64,000 bases of DNA from positions 4,781 to 68,780 of the forward strand of contig MNCI01002086.1 of NCBI GenBank assembly GCA_015680685.1, written 5' to 3'. The DNA comes from Gnetum montanum (lineage: Eukaryota; Streptophyta; Gnetopsida; Gnetales; Gnetaceae). Under the pieces are notes generated by a model. It ran no database searches and was not told where the DNA came from. It saw only the letters and a list, made by a program, of their open reading frames with translations. The position numbers and the translations under genes are program-made. Shown here one piece after another: positions 44,484 to 55,639 of the stretch (the first letter of the stretch is position 1; every line of letters begins with the position of its first letter).

Positions 44484-45530
44484 TTTTTTTTTTAGGAAAA
44501 GGTCGAGCGAATTATCTATTCCGAAAAAAAATTTGGTGAGCTACGCCTGCAACGTAGCGTGGGCCAGCAATCGTGGCCCCACAGCAAGAGCCCCCCATGA
44601 CCGAAAGGGACGGACCACCCACCACCCAACACTCAGCGCCTGATCCCACGTCCCAGAGGGCACAATCCAGGGGCCGGGGAAACCGCGTGCCGGCAAAAAA
44701 CTCAGAGACTGAAAACAACAACAAAAGCCGAACCTGCAACACACGCAGGAGCCGGCAGAAACACTACCTGCCAGGCTGTTGCCAGCCAGCTGGTGCCTGT
44801 GCCGCTAACCCCGCAGCAAGGCGGCGCCGATTCTCTGTGATCACCTGGGCGATTCCAGTCCTGCCATTCTGAAGGATGCCCTCAAACCAGCGTTGTGCGG
44901 GTTGAGGCCGAGGGGTTGGTGACTTATTCTCTGGGTTGCTGAGCGTGGTATCCGGTGGGTCCTTCACCTGAGGCGGCCTAGGACGATGCTGATCCTGATT
45001 AGCGTCCGGGTAATGGGTATCCTGCATCACGTCTGCCACAGAGACAGAGGGATTGCCACGCGTCCTCCTCGAGGGGCTTGCAACCGACCCCCCCGGCATA
45101 TGGCTCTGTCTACCACTGGTACCCTCAGCCGCTGGGGGGTGAGCGCCCCGCACAGGGTCCTCGACCCTTCTGGGCCCATCCATAAAGGGGCCCCCACCCC
45201 TCGCAAACATTAGCTCCTTCCAGAGCTTCCTGAATCTGGCACACAACGTCTCCGGGGGGGGGGGGGCACGCCACATCTTTGAAGGCGAAGTCATTGCGGG
45301 CTTTCCACAGAATCCAAAGCGCGGTGAGGCTCGACGAGTTACCGGAGACCTTGAGGGGATGCAACCCACACGTGTGCCAAAATTGACGGGTGACAGGACA
45401 CTCCAGCATGAAATGCTGCAATGTCTCAGCAGAAAGAGTGCACAAGGGGCAGTGTGGACTGATCCCCAGGCCTCTGCACTGCAGGAACATCCGGACAGGA
45501 AGGGCACTGCCACAGATAACGAGGAGCTTG
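44484..45530 (-). pseudogene. LINE ORF2 C-terminal segment with zinc-binding domain (zf-RVT type)
   Basis: Read from 45530 leftward: KLLVICGSALPVRMFLQCRG, then GISPHCPLCTLSAETLQHFM and LECPVTRQFWHTCG, the Cys/His cluster of the zinc-binding region at the end of plant LINE RT. Next comes ALWILWKARNDFAFKD. Downstream are a Pro/Arg-rich tail, TGIAQVITENRRRLAAGLAA and the 3' untranslated end GGAATAGATAATTCGCTCGA before the poly-A. The frame is largely open. Confidence 0.88.
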
Positions 45531-47373
45531 CCCTCTTGGTGCGGTTGCAGGTATTGCATCACGAAGAGGAAGAATATTGGCGACAACGGGCTCGGATACA
45601 GTGGCTGCAATTGGGGGATAGACATACGAAATATTTCTTTTCTCAGGCGGTGGAGCATCGCAGAAAACACCATCGACCCTTGCAATGGTTCCTACAGGAC
45701 ACGCAGACGCCCTTGCAGTCGGGAGTGGAGGGGCTGTAGCGCTACTGGCAGCAGGTGTGGGCGTGGTAGGCTACAGACCCAATTTCAGTGCCCATCCCGC
45801 AGGTGGTGACCCAGGCAGAAAACGCGAGGCTGCTTTCCCCCTTTTCCTGTCAGGAACTTCGCACCACGTTGAAAGATATGTAGGCAAATAAGGCGCCCGG
45901 CCCGGATGGTTGGCCCATTGAATTCTTCCGAGAGTATGAAGAGGTGCTTGGCGCCAACCTTCTTGATGCTTTCAACTACATGCTGGCCTGGCGGCAGGTC
46001 TGCAAAGAAATTAACTGTTCCCGTGTGGTCCTCATGCCTAAAATCGAGTTGCCCACGACACCGGGGCACTTTCGGCCCATTGGTGTCTGCAACTCGCTTC
46101 TTCGGCTGTTCTCCCAGATGCTGGTCGCCAGATTGCGCCCTCTCATGCCACGTTTGGTGGGGAAAAACCAGGCTGCATTCATTAAGGGCCGCCACCTTCA
46201 GGATCAGGTTCTGTTACTGCAGGAAATCCAGCACTCCCTCCGTCTTCCGAAATTTCCAAGCCTCTGTATCAAGCTAGACATCACAAAGGCCTATGACACC
46301 GTTAGTTGGGCCGCCCTGCGGAAAGTGATGATTGCCAAAGGGTTGGACAAGGACTTTGTGGAGCTCTGCTTACAGATTCAAATTAGTGGCAGGTACTCCC
46401 TGGATATTGATGGGCACTTATGGGGTTTCTAGGGAACCGGCCGTGGGCTGCGGCAAGGCGATCCCCTCTCCCCTCTCCTCTTTCTGATGCTGATGGATCT
46501 CCTACAAAGCTTTTGTATGGACGAAGGCGTCCAGGGTCTTGACATACAGGGGGTGTGTTGCCTCACCGCTCACTACGCGGACGATACCATGATCTATGTC
46601 AGGGCTGCCGTGCCGCAAGTCAAGGCGCTGATGAGGGCGCTGGACAGGTTCCAGTGGGAGGTTGGGTTGCAAATAAACACGGGGAAGTCCGCGCTTTATT
46701 TCACACACACGCACCCGGCTGTGCGTAGCAGAATTATTCAAATCCTGGGGATTCTGCCGGGTGCAGCGGAGGATCAATATCTGGGCATTCCCATCCACGA
46801 CTGGCATCGAAGACAAACCTGGCAGGCCTTACTGATGCGTATTCAGCAGCGCATGGTCCATTGGACGAATCAGTTCCTCTCCCGTAAAGGAAAGATTGTG
46901 CTGGCTTCCGTTGTGCTGGGGGCAATGGCCAGATTCGGGGCTTCTATCGTGGCCCTGCCGGCCGGCGTTGTCACAAAGATTGACGCGATCCTGCATCACT
47001 TCGTGTGGTCTGGCGGGAAGGGGCAGCAGAAAATGCACCTGGTGGATTAGGCTACCACTGTGCGGCCTCGCGAGGCCGGGGGGGTTGGCATTCTCCCTTC
47101 GCGGAGGAGGTGGCGTTGGGGAGGCAGCGCCTGGTTTGGAGGCTCTCCACCATGCAGGAGGACCCCTCCACTTGGGCGCAACTTTTGAGGCAGAAATATA
47201 GGCCCTGGAGGGCTACGGGCTCTGATTCTCCTGTGTGGAAGCAGCTATGTGCACACGTGGTGGTGACGGGGGACGCTGACGACCCCCTTCATCCCCGGCA
47301 GTACCTCAGGGCCCGGTTCCCTTCGGACCCTCGCTGGCGGCCACTCTGGCAGGGGTTAATCCCAGAAAAGATC
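45531..47373 (+). pseudogene. LINE reverse transcriptase segment (inverted 5' part)
   Basis: It begins in the endonuclease-RT linker (EEEYWRQRARIQWLQLGDRH, KYFFSQAVEHRRKH). RT blocks follow: MPKIELPTTPGHFRPIGVCN (about 46036), LVGKNQAAFIKGRHLQDQVL, LDITKAYDTVSWAALRKVM (about 46275), TGRGLRQGDPLSPLLFLMLM (46438 on), HYADDTMIYVRA (the catalytic YADD, about 46570), LQINTGKSALYF, and QYLGIPIHDWHRRQTWQALL to IPEKIKI. Frame changes occur between 45700 and 45950 and at 47050, and one TAG lies at 46430. It is better kept than any other ORF here. Element RT primes on nicked target DNA. Confidence 0.93.
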
Positions 47374-47392
47374 AAGATTGTACTTATTATTA
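47374..47392. repeat. Right 19-bp target duplication of the twin-primed LINE
   Basis: Identical to 44465-44483. Its first bases also continue the ORF codons (AAG ATT), suggesting microhomology at the inverted end. Confidence 0.93.
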
Positions 47393-47639
47393 AAAAGGTT
47401 TTATATATTTTGATATTCTTTCTCAGTCATTGCTAATTTAATAATATTTTTTTCTATCTAATCATTCTTGATTATTTTGCTATTTCTAATTTATTCATAA
47501 GTTTTCATATCTAGTCGTTCTTGATTATTCTACTTGTAAGTCACTATATATATATAGACTTTACTTTTAATTTTAAAAAAGAATTATCTAGAGCCATAAT
47601 GCTAATCCTGGTAAGTGAGGTACTAAGAAGGTCAATGGA

Positions 47640-47740
47640 TAAGTGAAAGCCTTACCTCTTTGAGTGGCTATGCCCAAGCTTGAACCCATGTCTTCTTCAA
47701 TTTAAAAAATGAGGACCTTATCATCACTCCAAATGATGAT
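47640..47740 (-). mobile_element. SINE-like sequence, family 2
   Basis: The minus strand reads GATAAGGTCCTCATTTTTTA, then ACATGGGTTCAAGCTTGG (B-box-like GGTTCAAGC) and CATAGCCACTC. It is alignable with 52996-53060. Confidence 0.5.
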
Positions 47741-48439
47741 TTCTTTTTCTTTAAATTTAAATTTTGCTATATCTCATTGTGAATATTAGGAAAGCTATTT
47801 TTTTGATATAAACCTAGCTTTTTATAGTATTTTGCATCTTATGGGTAAAAGTAACAAAAAGAAAAGAATACATAATATATTTTTTGGACTTTTAAAGTAC
47901 TTTTCAAAAGTAGATTTGAAAGAGTTTTGAAGATAAAAACTAAAAATATAACCTTGATCTAAAAACACAATAGGAAATGGTAGATATTGAATACAACAAG
48001 TGTTGTAGCTATAATGGGATCAAGAACATAGATGTTACACTAATATGTATCTATGAAGGATAGGTTCATTTTAGATTAAAAGGAAATTGAATTGGCACAT
48101 TCATAACAACATAAACTAACACTTAATGTTATAGATATTAATGACATAAGATTTCTTTCATTTAAAGAAGTAGAAAGACTACAACCTCTTTGGTAAACTC
48201 TTTTTGCTAATGTGTGGAATTAAACCTCTATAATAATTTAGGTTAGTTATTTGAAAATCATTAAGAAATGAATGGGGGAGGGTTGTCAAACCCCAAAAAT
48301 AATATTAATAATAAGAAATAAATTTAGAGTACATCATATGCTTAAAACGCATTAGAAAATACAAAAAACAACATTAAAAGAAAAATTTTCCATTTCTAGG
48401 AATGTTTGCCTAGGTGCACAACCCTATAATTAATGCTTT

Positions 48440-48765
48440 AAAAAATCAAGATATGAAAATTAAATTTTAGTAAGGAGGAGGATCACGGTTCTAATAACAT
48501 TAAACTTACTTTCAATGTTCATGTTTGAGCTTACAATAGTAAGAAGATTCAATGTAGCTCTAGCGAAATGCTAATTTTATAAGAAAGGAAACTCCAATGG
48601 AAAATGATGGCACAGATCATCCATAATGATTGACCTTTGTGATAATATTTTCCATTAATTATAACCTACTTGTCAACAATAGTTTTAATCTTTGAGTTAA
48701 CGGTATTCTTATTAGATAAGGAAAATTTTGCCTTACAAGATATATGTTTGAATCGATCTAATAAT
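48440..48765 (-). repeat. Dispersed repeat, partner of 7800-8110
   Basis: The reverse complement of this stretch aligns over about 300 bases with 7800-8110. Its class is unknown. Confidence 0.6.
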
Positions 48766-49526
48766 ACTTATGTAGAACCCATAACCTTTCATTTACTTTG
48801 ATTTATTTAAGTGCTTTCTTTGATTCTAATTATGCTATACATCTATAACTTGGCATTGTATACCATGCAAGTTATGTAATCCAAACCAATACCTCAAGCA
48901 AGCCTATCATGTTAGAATTATAACTTAGTATAGACACCTACAACTTGAACCTTGGACTAACTTATAAAATAAATACTTTTGTTGGTAGTTAATAGTGTTG
49001 CATGCAATTTTGCGAGTGTTAATATATTTCATTGGTTGTTAGTGATGTGATTTTATATTGTATTTATTGATGTTATAGTTAATTACTACTTAGTTTGTGT
49101 TTAGATAGATACAATGTGGCTGGTAATGTGAATAGATGTGGGGTATATTAAGGTAAGATGACATGTGAGTTACAACTATGTGTTGACTCTGTGATTTGTT
49201 TATTTCAAATTAATTTATAAATTATGTCATTCATGTAACTAATTGATTAGGATAAAGACAAAACATTTGGATTACATGGTTAGGCATATAGGTTGGCAAT
49301 AAGATATAACATGTATTTTTATTTAATTTTATTTTATTTTCATGTTGTATTTTCATTTTATTTAATTTATTTTAAGTGAGTAGTAGCAAGAGGTTACTAA
49401 ACCTCGTAAATAACAATAAGTCGAATTCCACACATGTGATGAGTATCATCTAGAAACTTGACTATTAGGCTTTAGAATTTTGAATATAAAATAGGAAATG
49501 TGGCATAATTTTCATACTTGTAATAA

Positions 49527-49672
49527 TGAGGTGCTAGCCTAGTGGTATGGGTCTTGTCCTGGTAATTCTAGGTTACAGGTTAGATTCTACTAGGCAGCAC
49601 TGAGTTATAAACTTCTATAAATCTTGGGGTGTACCTATGTTTTAATTATTTAAGGTTCAAACACCTTGATAC
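49527..49672 (+). mobile_element. tRNA-derived SINE, family 1
   Basis: A box TAGCCTAGTGG is followed by B-box-like GGTTAGATTCT, then the body GAGTTATAAACTTCTATAAA and GTACCTATGTTTTAATTATT. It matches the copy at 9400-9545, including the CAAACACC-like end. Confidence 0.75.
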
Positions 49673-51055
49673 TTTTAACATTTACTCATTTGGAACATTT
49701 TGTATCACCTTTACATGTGACATGTAAGACTTCAACATTATAATGAAACACAAAAATTGGGATAACATGAAAACATGTGCAACCAAAGTCTCATATTTGA
49801 AACAAACTAGACATAAGACTTCCTAAATTGACAACGTAGGATTTTTACCTATCAAAGTCAATCCACCCCTAGGCTTTTCATTATTATTTTTCTAGTAATA
49901 TCTAGAAAGAGATAGAAGGGTAGATGCTAGCAAAGCTCATTAGCATTATGCTAGGGGGTCAAATAAAGCTAGGAGAAGTAAGCCTAGGCAAAACTAGGTG
50001 AGGCAGCTTTTTCATGGAAGGATTGTTAGCCATCTAAGGGTTTTGCAAGTACAAATTAGGCAAATCAAACAAGCTAATAGAAGATTTGCAACAAGTTGTC
50101 TTCAACAATGTAGAGTCAATATTATAAACATTCCCTAGTTCTTTACAAAATTTAAATTACTTAAATAATTTTACATAAATTTTTTAGAAGCATTTGAATA
50201 GTTTTTCTTAAGGATTTTACCTTTATATATTGTATTTTCATTTATTTAATTGATATTTGAAGTTTTTATAACACCATTTTCAATGTTTAATGGCATGTGG
50301 GATCCATAGGCAAAAAATGGCCTTTTTATATGCATCATGAATAAATAGTAACTCACAACAATAGTTAGAATGATCTTCATGATGACCAATACAATCAACA
50401 CAAAGGAGGTTGCAATAAATGAAAAATAATAAAAATAAATATTTTCAACAAGAGGAATGATGTTTTTTGTATTATGCCTTTTGTGGGATCTAGAATGTTG
50501 GTATTAATGACATTTTAATGTGAAAATAGTAGGAAAGGGTGTGAGAAGAGTGAAAGAATCAATAGTTTATAAACAAAATAGAAATTTAATCATTCTAGTT
50601 TAATTTATAATTATTTAATTATCTCCTAAAAAAATTCCAATGCTAGGAAATGCTCTGTAGTTTCTAGAAGCTACCTACAGCTATTAAAAGAATAATTATT
50701 GCAAGGAATAAATGATTAAATATTCATAAATTGAATAATTGAACATTAAAAGAAAGGGGTATTTTCCACCACCACCTTCAGATCAACTCTATGTGTGTGT
50801 GTGTGTTAGTTAAGTTAAATGAAAAAATGATCATTGTTATTTCAATGTGTTTATAGAGTTAGTACAACGAAGAGTATTAGCTGGCTCGTGGTAACCCTAG
50901 ATTGATGTCGATTTTAGCCTTTCAAATTTAGTGGCCCTTGCCAAGGATCCCATCTCAAGTAAGGGAGGAATTTGATTTATTCTTAACTCCTTTTTCTCAA
51001 TCTAGAAAGTAGTGGTTAACTTGAGAAGATCTATTCGATGGCATCCATTAAATTT

Positions 51056-52031
51056 TGATGAGATGCGATATCGCATAGGCTGCGATATCACATACGCGAT
51101 ATTGTGGCCGCCGTGATATCGCATCCCATTCGATATCGCGGTGCACCGTCATATCTATAAATAAGAGGTAGCTCTCCCTTGTTTCCTCATCCTAGGCTAA
51201 AAGTAGGGAAACTCTAGCAAATTGATCACTCCAGAGATAGAATATTTTCCATGTGCCCGCAGCAGGAGTCCTAAAGTGAATGAATCTTTATTCGAGCAAC
51301 ATTGTACCTAAACACAAGTTGTGTAAAACAATAAAGATGAACTTCCTAGATAAACCTTGTAGTGCATGGAATAGGATTTTATTTAATGTTATTTATTGCT
51401 TTCTCTCTCACCCTTATCTCCTAGTAACGCGGAATGAGTACAACTTGATTACGAGCATTTAAGGATGTGTACAGATGATCAAGGAATGGATGCTCATCGC
51501 AGTAACGCGGAATGAGTACAACTTGATTACGAGCATTTAAGGATGTGTACGGATGATCAAGGAATGGATGCTCATTGCACTTAGGTTAGATTAGATTCTC
51601 TTTACCCTTTTCTCCTAGTTAAGTGCCTCAGTACGACCACTTCGAGCACGTGCATTACGCGTGGTGATCACAGCAACGATTAGCATTTGGTAGCCACGGT
51701 TGCATTGGTTCAGGGTGTGTACGGTAAGTGGGAATGGATGCTGACGCTAGGTAATTTAGACTTAGTTCATTAGTTAGAGTTAGTAATTAGTTTCTCAACC
51801 CTTCAACTCAATAGCATAGGAGATAAAACATAAAAGCTATAAAAATCATATACCTTAGACTTACTTAACCATACACCATGACAACTGCAAGTAAGTCTGG
51901 GAAGACAACGAATAATTAACCCTAAGTGTTCCATGGGCTGTGTAGGCACTTAGTCTGTGGAGTTCGACCAGATTGCACGTGCTACGCTCGTATTCGTATG
52001 GTTGAGTGTAGGGGTATCTCGCCACTCATCA
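51056..52031 (+). mobile_element. Solo LTR E (Athila-like family), target duplication AATTT
   Basis: It starts TGATGAGATG and ends CTCATCA. Both flanks are aattt (51051-51055 and 52032-52036), a perfect target duplication. U3 is packed with GATATCGC-type palindromes (51060-51150), then TATA (TCTATAAATAAGAGG). U5 contains a 78-bp tandem duplication. No internal region is present. Confidence 0.95.
51423..51578 (+). repeat. 78-bp tandem duplication within LTR E
   Basis: Copies 51423-51500 and 51501-51578 begin AGTAACGCGGAATGAGTACA and differ at about two positions. Other LTRs of the family have the stretch once. Confidence 0.88.
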
Positions 52032-53729
52032 AATTTGAAAACTAATAAAAGACCTACAAGCACATTAGGATGATTATATGTGAAAAATGAAAATGGTATC
52101 AGGGTTAATTTATAATTATAATTGATACCAAGGAAATTAAATCTCACACTTGTAATTGAGCAAGGGTGTTAACTTTACTTGATTGTTGGATTTGTGGTGG
52201 TGAAAAAATATTGTTTTACTTGCATTCTTGCATTCTATTCTATTTATTAAGGTTATTATGTTTCTTACTTCATTTGTTTGCTTGATGCTAAGAGTTTTTT
52301 GTAGGACGTATATCCCACTTCATTTACTCTAGCTCTATGGTACTTGTCAATAGATCACATAGTGAATGCTTATATTAATTGTACTTAGTCTTGTACTAAT
52401 ATTTTCCTTATATAACTTCAAGAGACAATGGAGCTTGATGACAGGAGAACTTGAACAAAGCCTAGTTAATCTTAGAATGATCTTGATAGTACTAATGTTT
52501 AGAAATGCTATAAGCATGTAGGATTAGTGATCAAATGTTACATTTGGAATTTATTAGTATCAAATCTTGGTGAGATTATTAATGCCATTACTATTAATAT
52601 TTGAGCATGAGCTCAGATGCTTAATTTAACACATTAATCTTTGATATGTGATATGTATTATGTGATATGTGATGCAAATTATAAGTTCATTTCTTATAAT
52701 GAGATGTTAGCCTGGTAACCCCATATCAAAAATTCAATTTTACTAGACAACATTTAGGTATAAATTTTAAAAAAAATTTCTATAAAAAGAATTCTAAAAC
52801 TAGTCTAATATGTTGCCTAAATTTTATCAAACTTTCACTAAAATCTTAGATAAAGGGAAGGATTCACTTTGAAACTTCTTAGGATTTTGTTATTCATGTA
52901 ATTCCTATAAATTGTAATTCATTGGAGCCTATCAACATTACATTATACTTGAATTTATATTAGCTAAAACCCATACAATATTGTAGAACTTAAAATAATG
53001 GTAAGGTGCTTGTTTCTCAAATTGTAAGACTTGGGTTTGAGCTTGGTAGAGCCACTTGAAAGAAGTTAGACTTTAGCTCATCCATTGTCTTCCTAGGATC
53101 CTTCCTTGGCTCAATGAGCATTGAGCCTCTAGGTGATGGTTCTTTTGAACTCATATTTGCTAAAACCCATACAATATCATGAAACTTTCCTTTTCTCTTT
53201 TGCATAGTCTTATCCGTTATACTCAATCCTAAGTCTAGATTAGGGATTTGATGGTAAAAATATCAACAATAGCTCCTATCTTCTTAGGTTTCTTTATTGT
53301 CATTCAATCATTCTTATCATTAACATTAATTGGATTTTTTGCATTTTCAACTTCAAATTATTTTTTTCTATCCTTTTTTCTTAAGCACAAAGAGACAAAC
53401 ATTGAATAGAGGCCATTTATGATAACAAAAGTTACAAGAATTAGGAAGATAATATTATGTAATTAGTTGCATATTGATTTTCTTGCCTACTTGCAATACC
53501 AATTTCATTTTATGATTTAAAGTATTAATTTCAATATAAAAAATATCTATGAGAATCATATGAAATAAAAATAAATTCCATATACTTAATGGGACTTAAA
53601 AGACTAACAATTTATTGCTCAACTCTTTGAAAAACCAACAGAAAAGTAAATAGCTTGACAAAACATGTTTCACCATCAAGGGATTATCTAGCTCAATAAG
53701 TAAGACATAAATAACCTAAATGTTATGTT
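52032..53729. other. AT-rich stretch with SINE remnants
   Basis: A decayed family-1 SINE (52693-52800: TTAGCCTGGTAA, ACTAGACAACATTTAGGTAT) and a family-2 copy (52996-53060) are present. No gene is recognised. Confidence 0.45.
52996..53060 (+). mobile_element. SINE-like sequence, family 2
   Basis: ATGGTAAGGTGCTTGTTTCT, then ACTTGGGTTTGAGCTTGGTA and AGAGCCACTT. It pairs with 47640-47740 (minus). Confidence 0.5.
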
Positions 53730-54442
53730 TTTGCATCACATTATTTAGATCATCATCATTATTCTCACCTTGTCCCAACAAAATGGGGTTAGCTACATAA
53801 GTTCTTTTTTGCATTCATCCTTATGAAGAGTTAGGTATTTCTTTATTTGCAGTTTCTTCAAATCATCTTCAATTGTTTTTTTCCCATATCTTTTTTAGTC
53901 TTCCTTTCGATGACTTTTCTAGAACAATGATGTAGCAACATTTTTTATAGGCTTAATCTTTGATCTTTTCTTTTTTGCACATGTCCAAACCATCTAAGCT
54001 ATCATTCCTATAACTTATTTGAAATAGGATCTACTCTAAGTCTTCTCTAATGTTTGTGTTATGTAGTTTATCTCTTCCGGTAACATTTAACATTCATCTA
54101 AGTGTTCATAATTTAGGATGTTTTATTCATGCCTCTTTTGCATTGCCCAACATTCAACATTGTATAGCACTGTATAAGATAGCAGGCAAATCTGATTGTT
54201 GTAAAAATTTTCCTTTAGTTTTATTGGTATTCTTTTATTACATTAAATGCCACACCACTAGCGTGTCTCCATTTTGACCATCCCATCTCAACCTCAATTC
54301 TATTTCTTATATTTTCAATTTCATTATTTGATTGAAGGATTGATCCTACGTAGCGGAATTGTATACAGTAAGGGACTTTTTGGCCTTGAACTACTACTTG
54401 TATTTTACCACTATTTATGTTGTTATTGAAAACATATTTCAT
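53730..54442 (-). pseudogene. RTE-type LINE reverse transcriptase, C-terminal part
   Basis: The minus strand reads VQGQKVPYCIQFRYVGSILQ, EIENIRNRIEVEMGWSKWRH, ASGVAFN (54442-54221), then an NVECWA-type block and a long basic tail ending in an ATC/GAT run near 53740. RTE-clade plant RTs have FRYLGSIIQ...GEI..DV.HRI..GW.KWR.ASGV in this order. The catalytic FADD region upstream is not present. The tail matches 7294-7800. Confidence 0.8.
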
Positions 54443-54735
54443 ATATTATGTCTTTACTTTTGCTAATTTTTAAATATTTTGATTTTAGACCATATCTCCA
54501 CTCTTCCATTTTAGAAGCAAAATTTTCTCAAGTTGTATCCGCTAAAACAATATCTACTACAAATAACATATACCAAGGTATTTCATTTTGCATTTCTTTT
54601 GTTAATTCATCCATAATAAGCACAGAGTCTTGACATAGAAAATATAGTATACCAATTATCCAATGGTAAAATCAGTTGGTACAAGACGCCTACCGAAATT
54701 GTGCCATAGTACTTATTAGAAATGCAGTATTCCTC

Positions 54736-54861
54736 AGTAAAACTACCTTCCTAATGCATGGTACTAGTTAGAAATGCATCATTCCTAAGCAAAACTACAG
54801 TAAAACTACCTTCCTAATGCATGGTACTAGTTAGAAATGCATCATTCCTAAGCAAAACTAC
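54736..54861. repeat. 63-bp tandem duplication
   Basis: 54736-54798 and 54799-54861 are essentially identical, starting AGTAAAACTACCTTCCTAAT, which implies a recent event or an assembly effect. Confidence 0.85.
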
Positions 54862-55565
54862 CTTCCTAATTGTTTTGACATGTAACTTACTTTTTCTTGC
54901 CAATATCAGGAATGTCACTTTTACCGGCCTTCTCAATTATTACCTGCCAGCATAATACAATAGCATAAATCAAGCCAATTACTTAGATTATGACATGAAT
55001 TTATAATTATAAAAGTAACATGCATAGTTTGTGTTACCGGAATTTTGCCGCGGTAGTGTCTATGTTACCAGCAGCTTCAACTTGTCATCTTCCTGTATGT
55101 CATTACGAGTATTATAAAATTTGTGATTTGTGACCTTTTTATTATAAATAATTAAAATGTTAAGAGGGAGCCTGATCAAACTATGGAGAAACTAAACTGT
55201 AAGAATAGAAAAGAAGTTCTAACAAAAATGGTGGAAAGAGAATACCAAATGTAAGAGTAAATTAAGAAACCTTTGATCAAACTTGCCATACAACCAAGAA
55301 ACTCATAAAAGTACAAAACTTGGAATTTATGCTAAAAAATATAAGTAAGGTGCACAGAGAAAAAATAAAGTAAGACCATGCAAAACACTAGGACGTGCCG
55401 GTTACGATATTTTCAAACTACGTTAAATATTTGCGACATATAAAGGAACAACACTGAAAAAGTTATGCATAGATAACTAAAAAAACCAATTGAAGTTTTG
55501 TGAATTCAAACAAATTGGGATACAAACACTTTCGCGGGAGCTCACGCTCTCACAAAATTTGTCAG

Positions 55566-55639
55566 CTTCCCTGCGTTTTTAAGTACCTAGACATATTCCC
55601 AACTTCCCTGCGTTTTTGAGTAACTAGACATATTCCCAA
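55566..55639. repeat. 37-bp tandem duplication
   Basis: 55566-55602 and 55603-55639, starting CTTCCCTGCGTTTTT, with two differences. Confidence 0.85.

Larger units (their letters stand above)
44484..47373 (-). mobile_element. GC-rich plant LINE with twin-priming inversion
   Basis: The left part is the minus-strand 3' end of a LINE starting with a T run (its poly-A). The right part is the upstream RT region in plus orientation. The 5' segment ends PLWQGLIPEKIKI at 47373 and the 3' segment begins KLLVICGSALPVRMFLQCRG near 45530. These are neighbouring parts of one protein with a small gap. A perfect 19-bp target duplication brackets the whole. This is the expected product of twin priming. It is conspicuously GC-rich next to its AT-rich flanks. 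Confidence 0.95.
47393..51055. other. Gene-free AT-rich stretch with SINEs and one dispersed repeat
   Basis: It holds a SINE-like copy (47640-47740), the repeat at 48440-48765 and a SINE (49527-49672). I see no protein-coding similarity elsewhere, and open frames are short. Confidence 0.5.

Noticed and set aside
44512-47201. Many overlapping open frames on both strands
   Set aside because: High GC makes stop codons rare. Only the minus frame with the zinc domain and the plus frames with RT motifs match a protein family.
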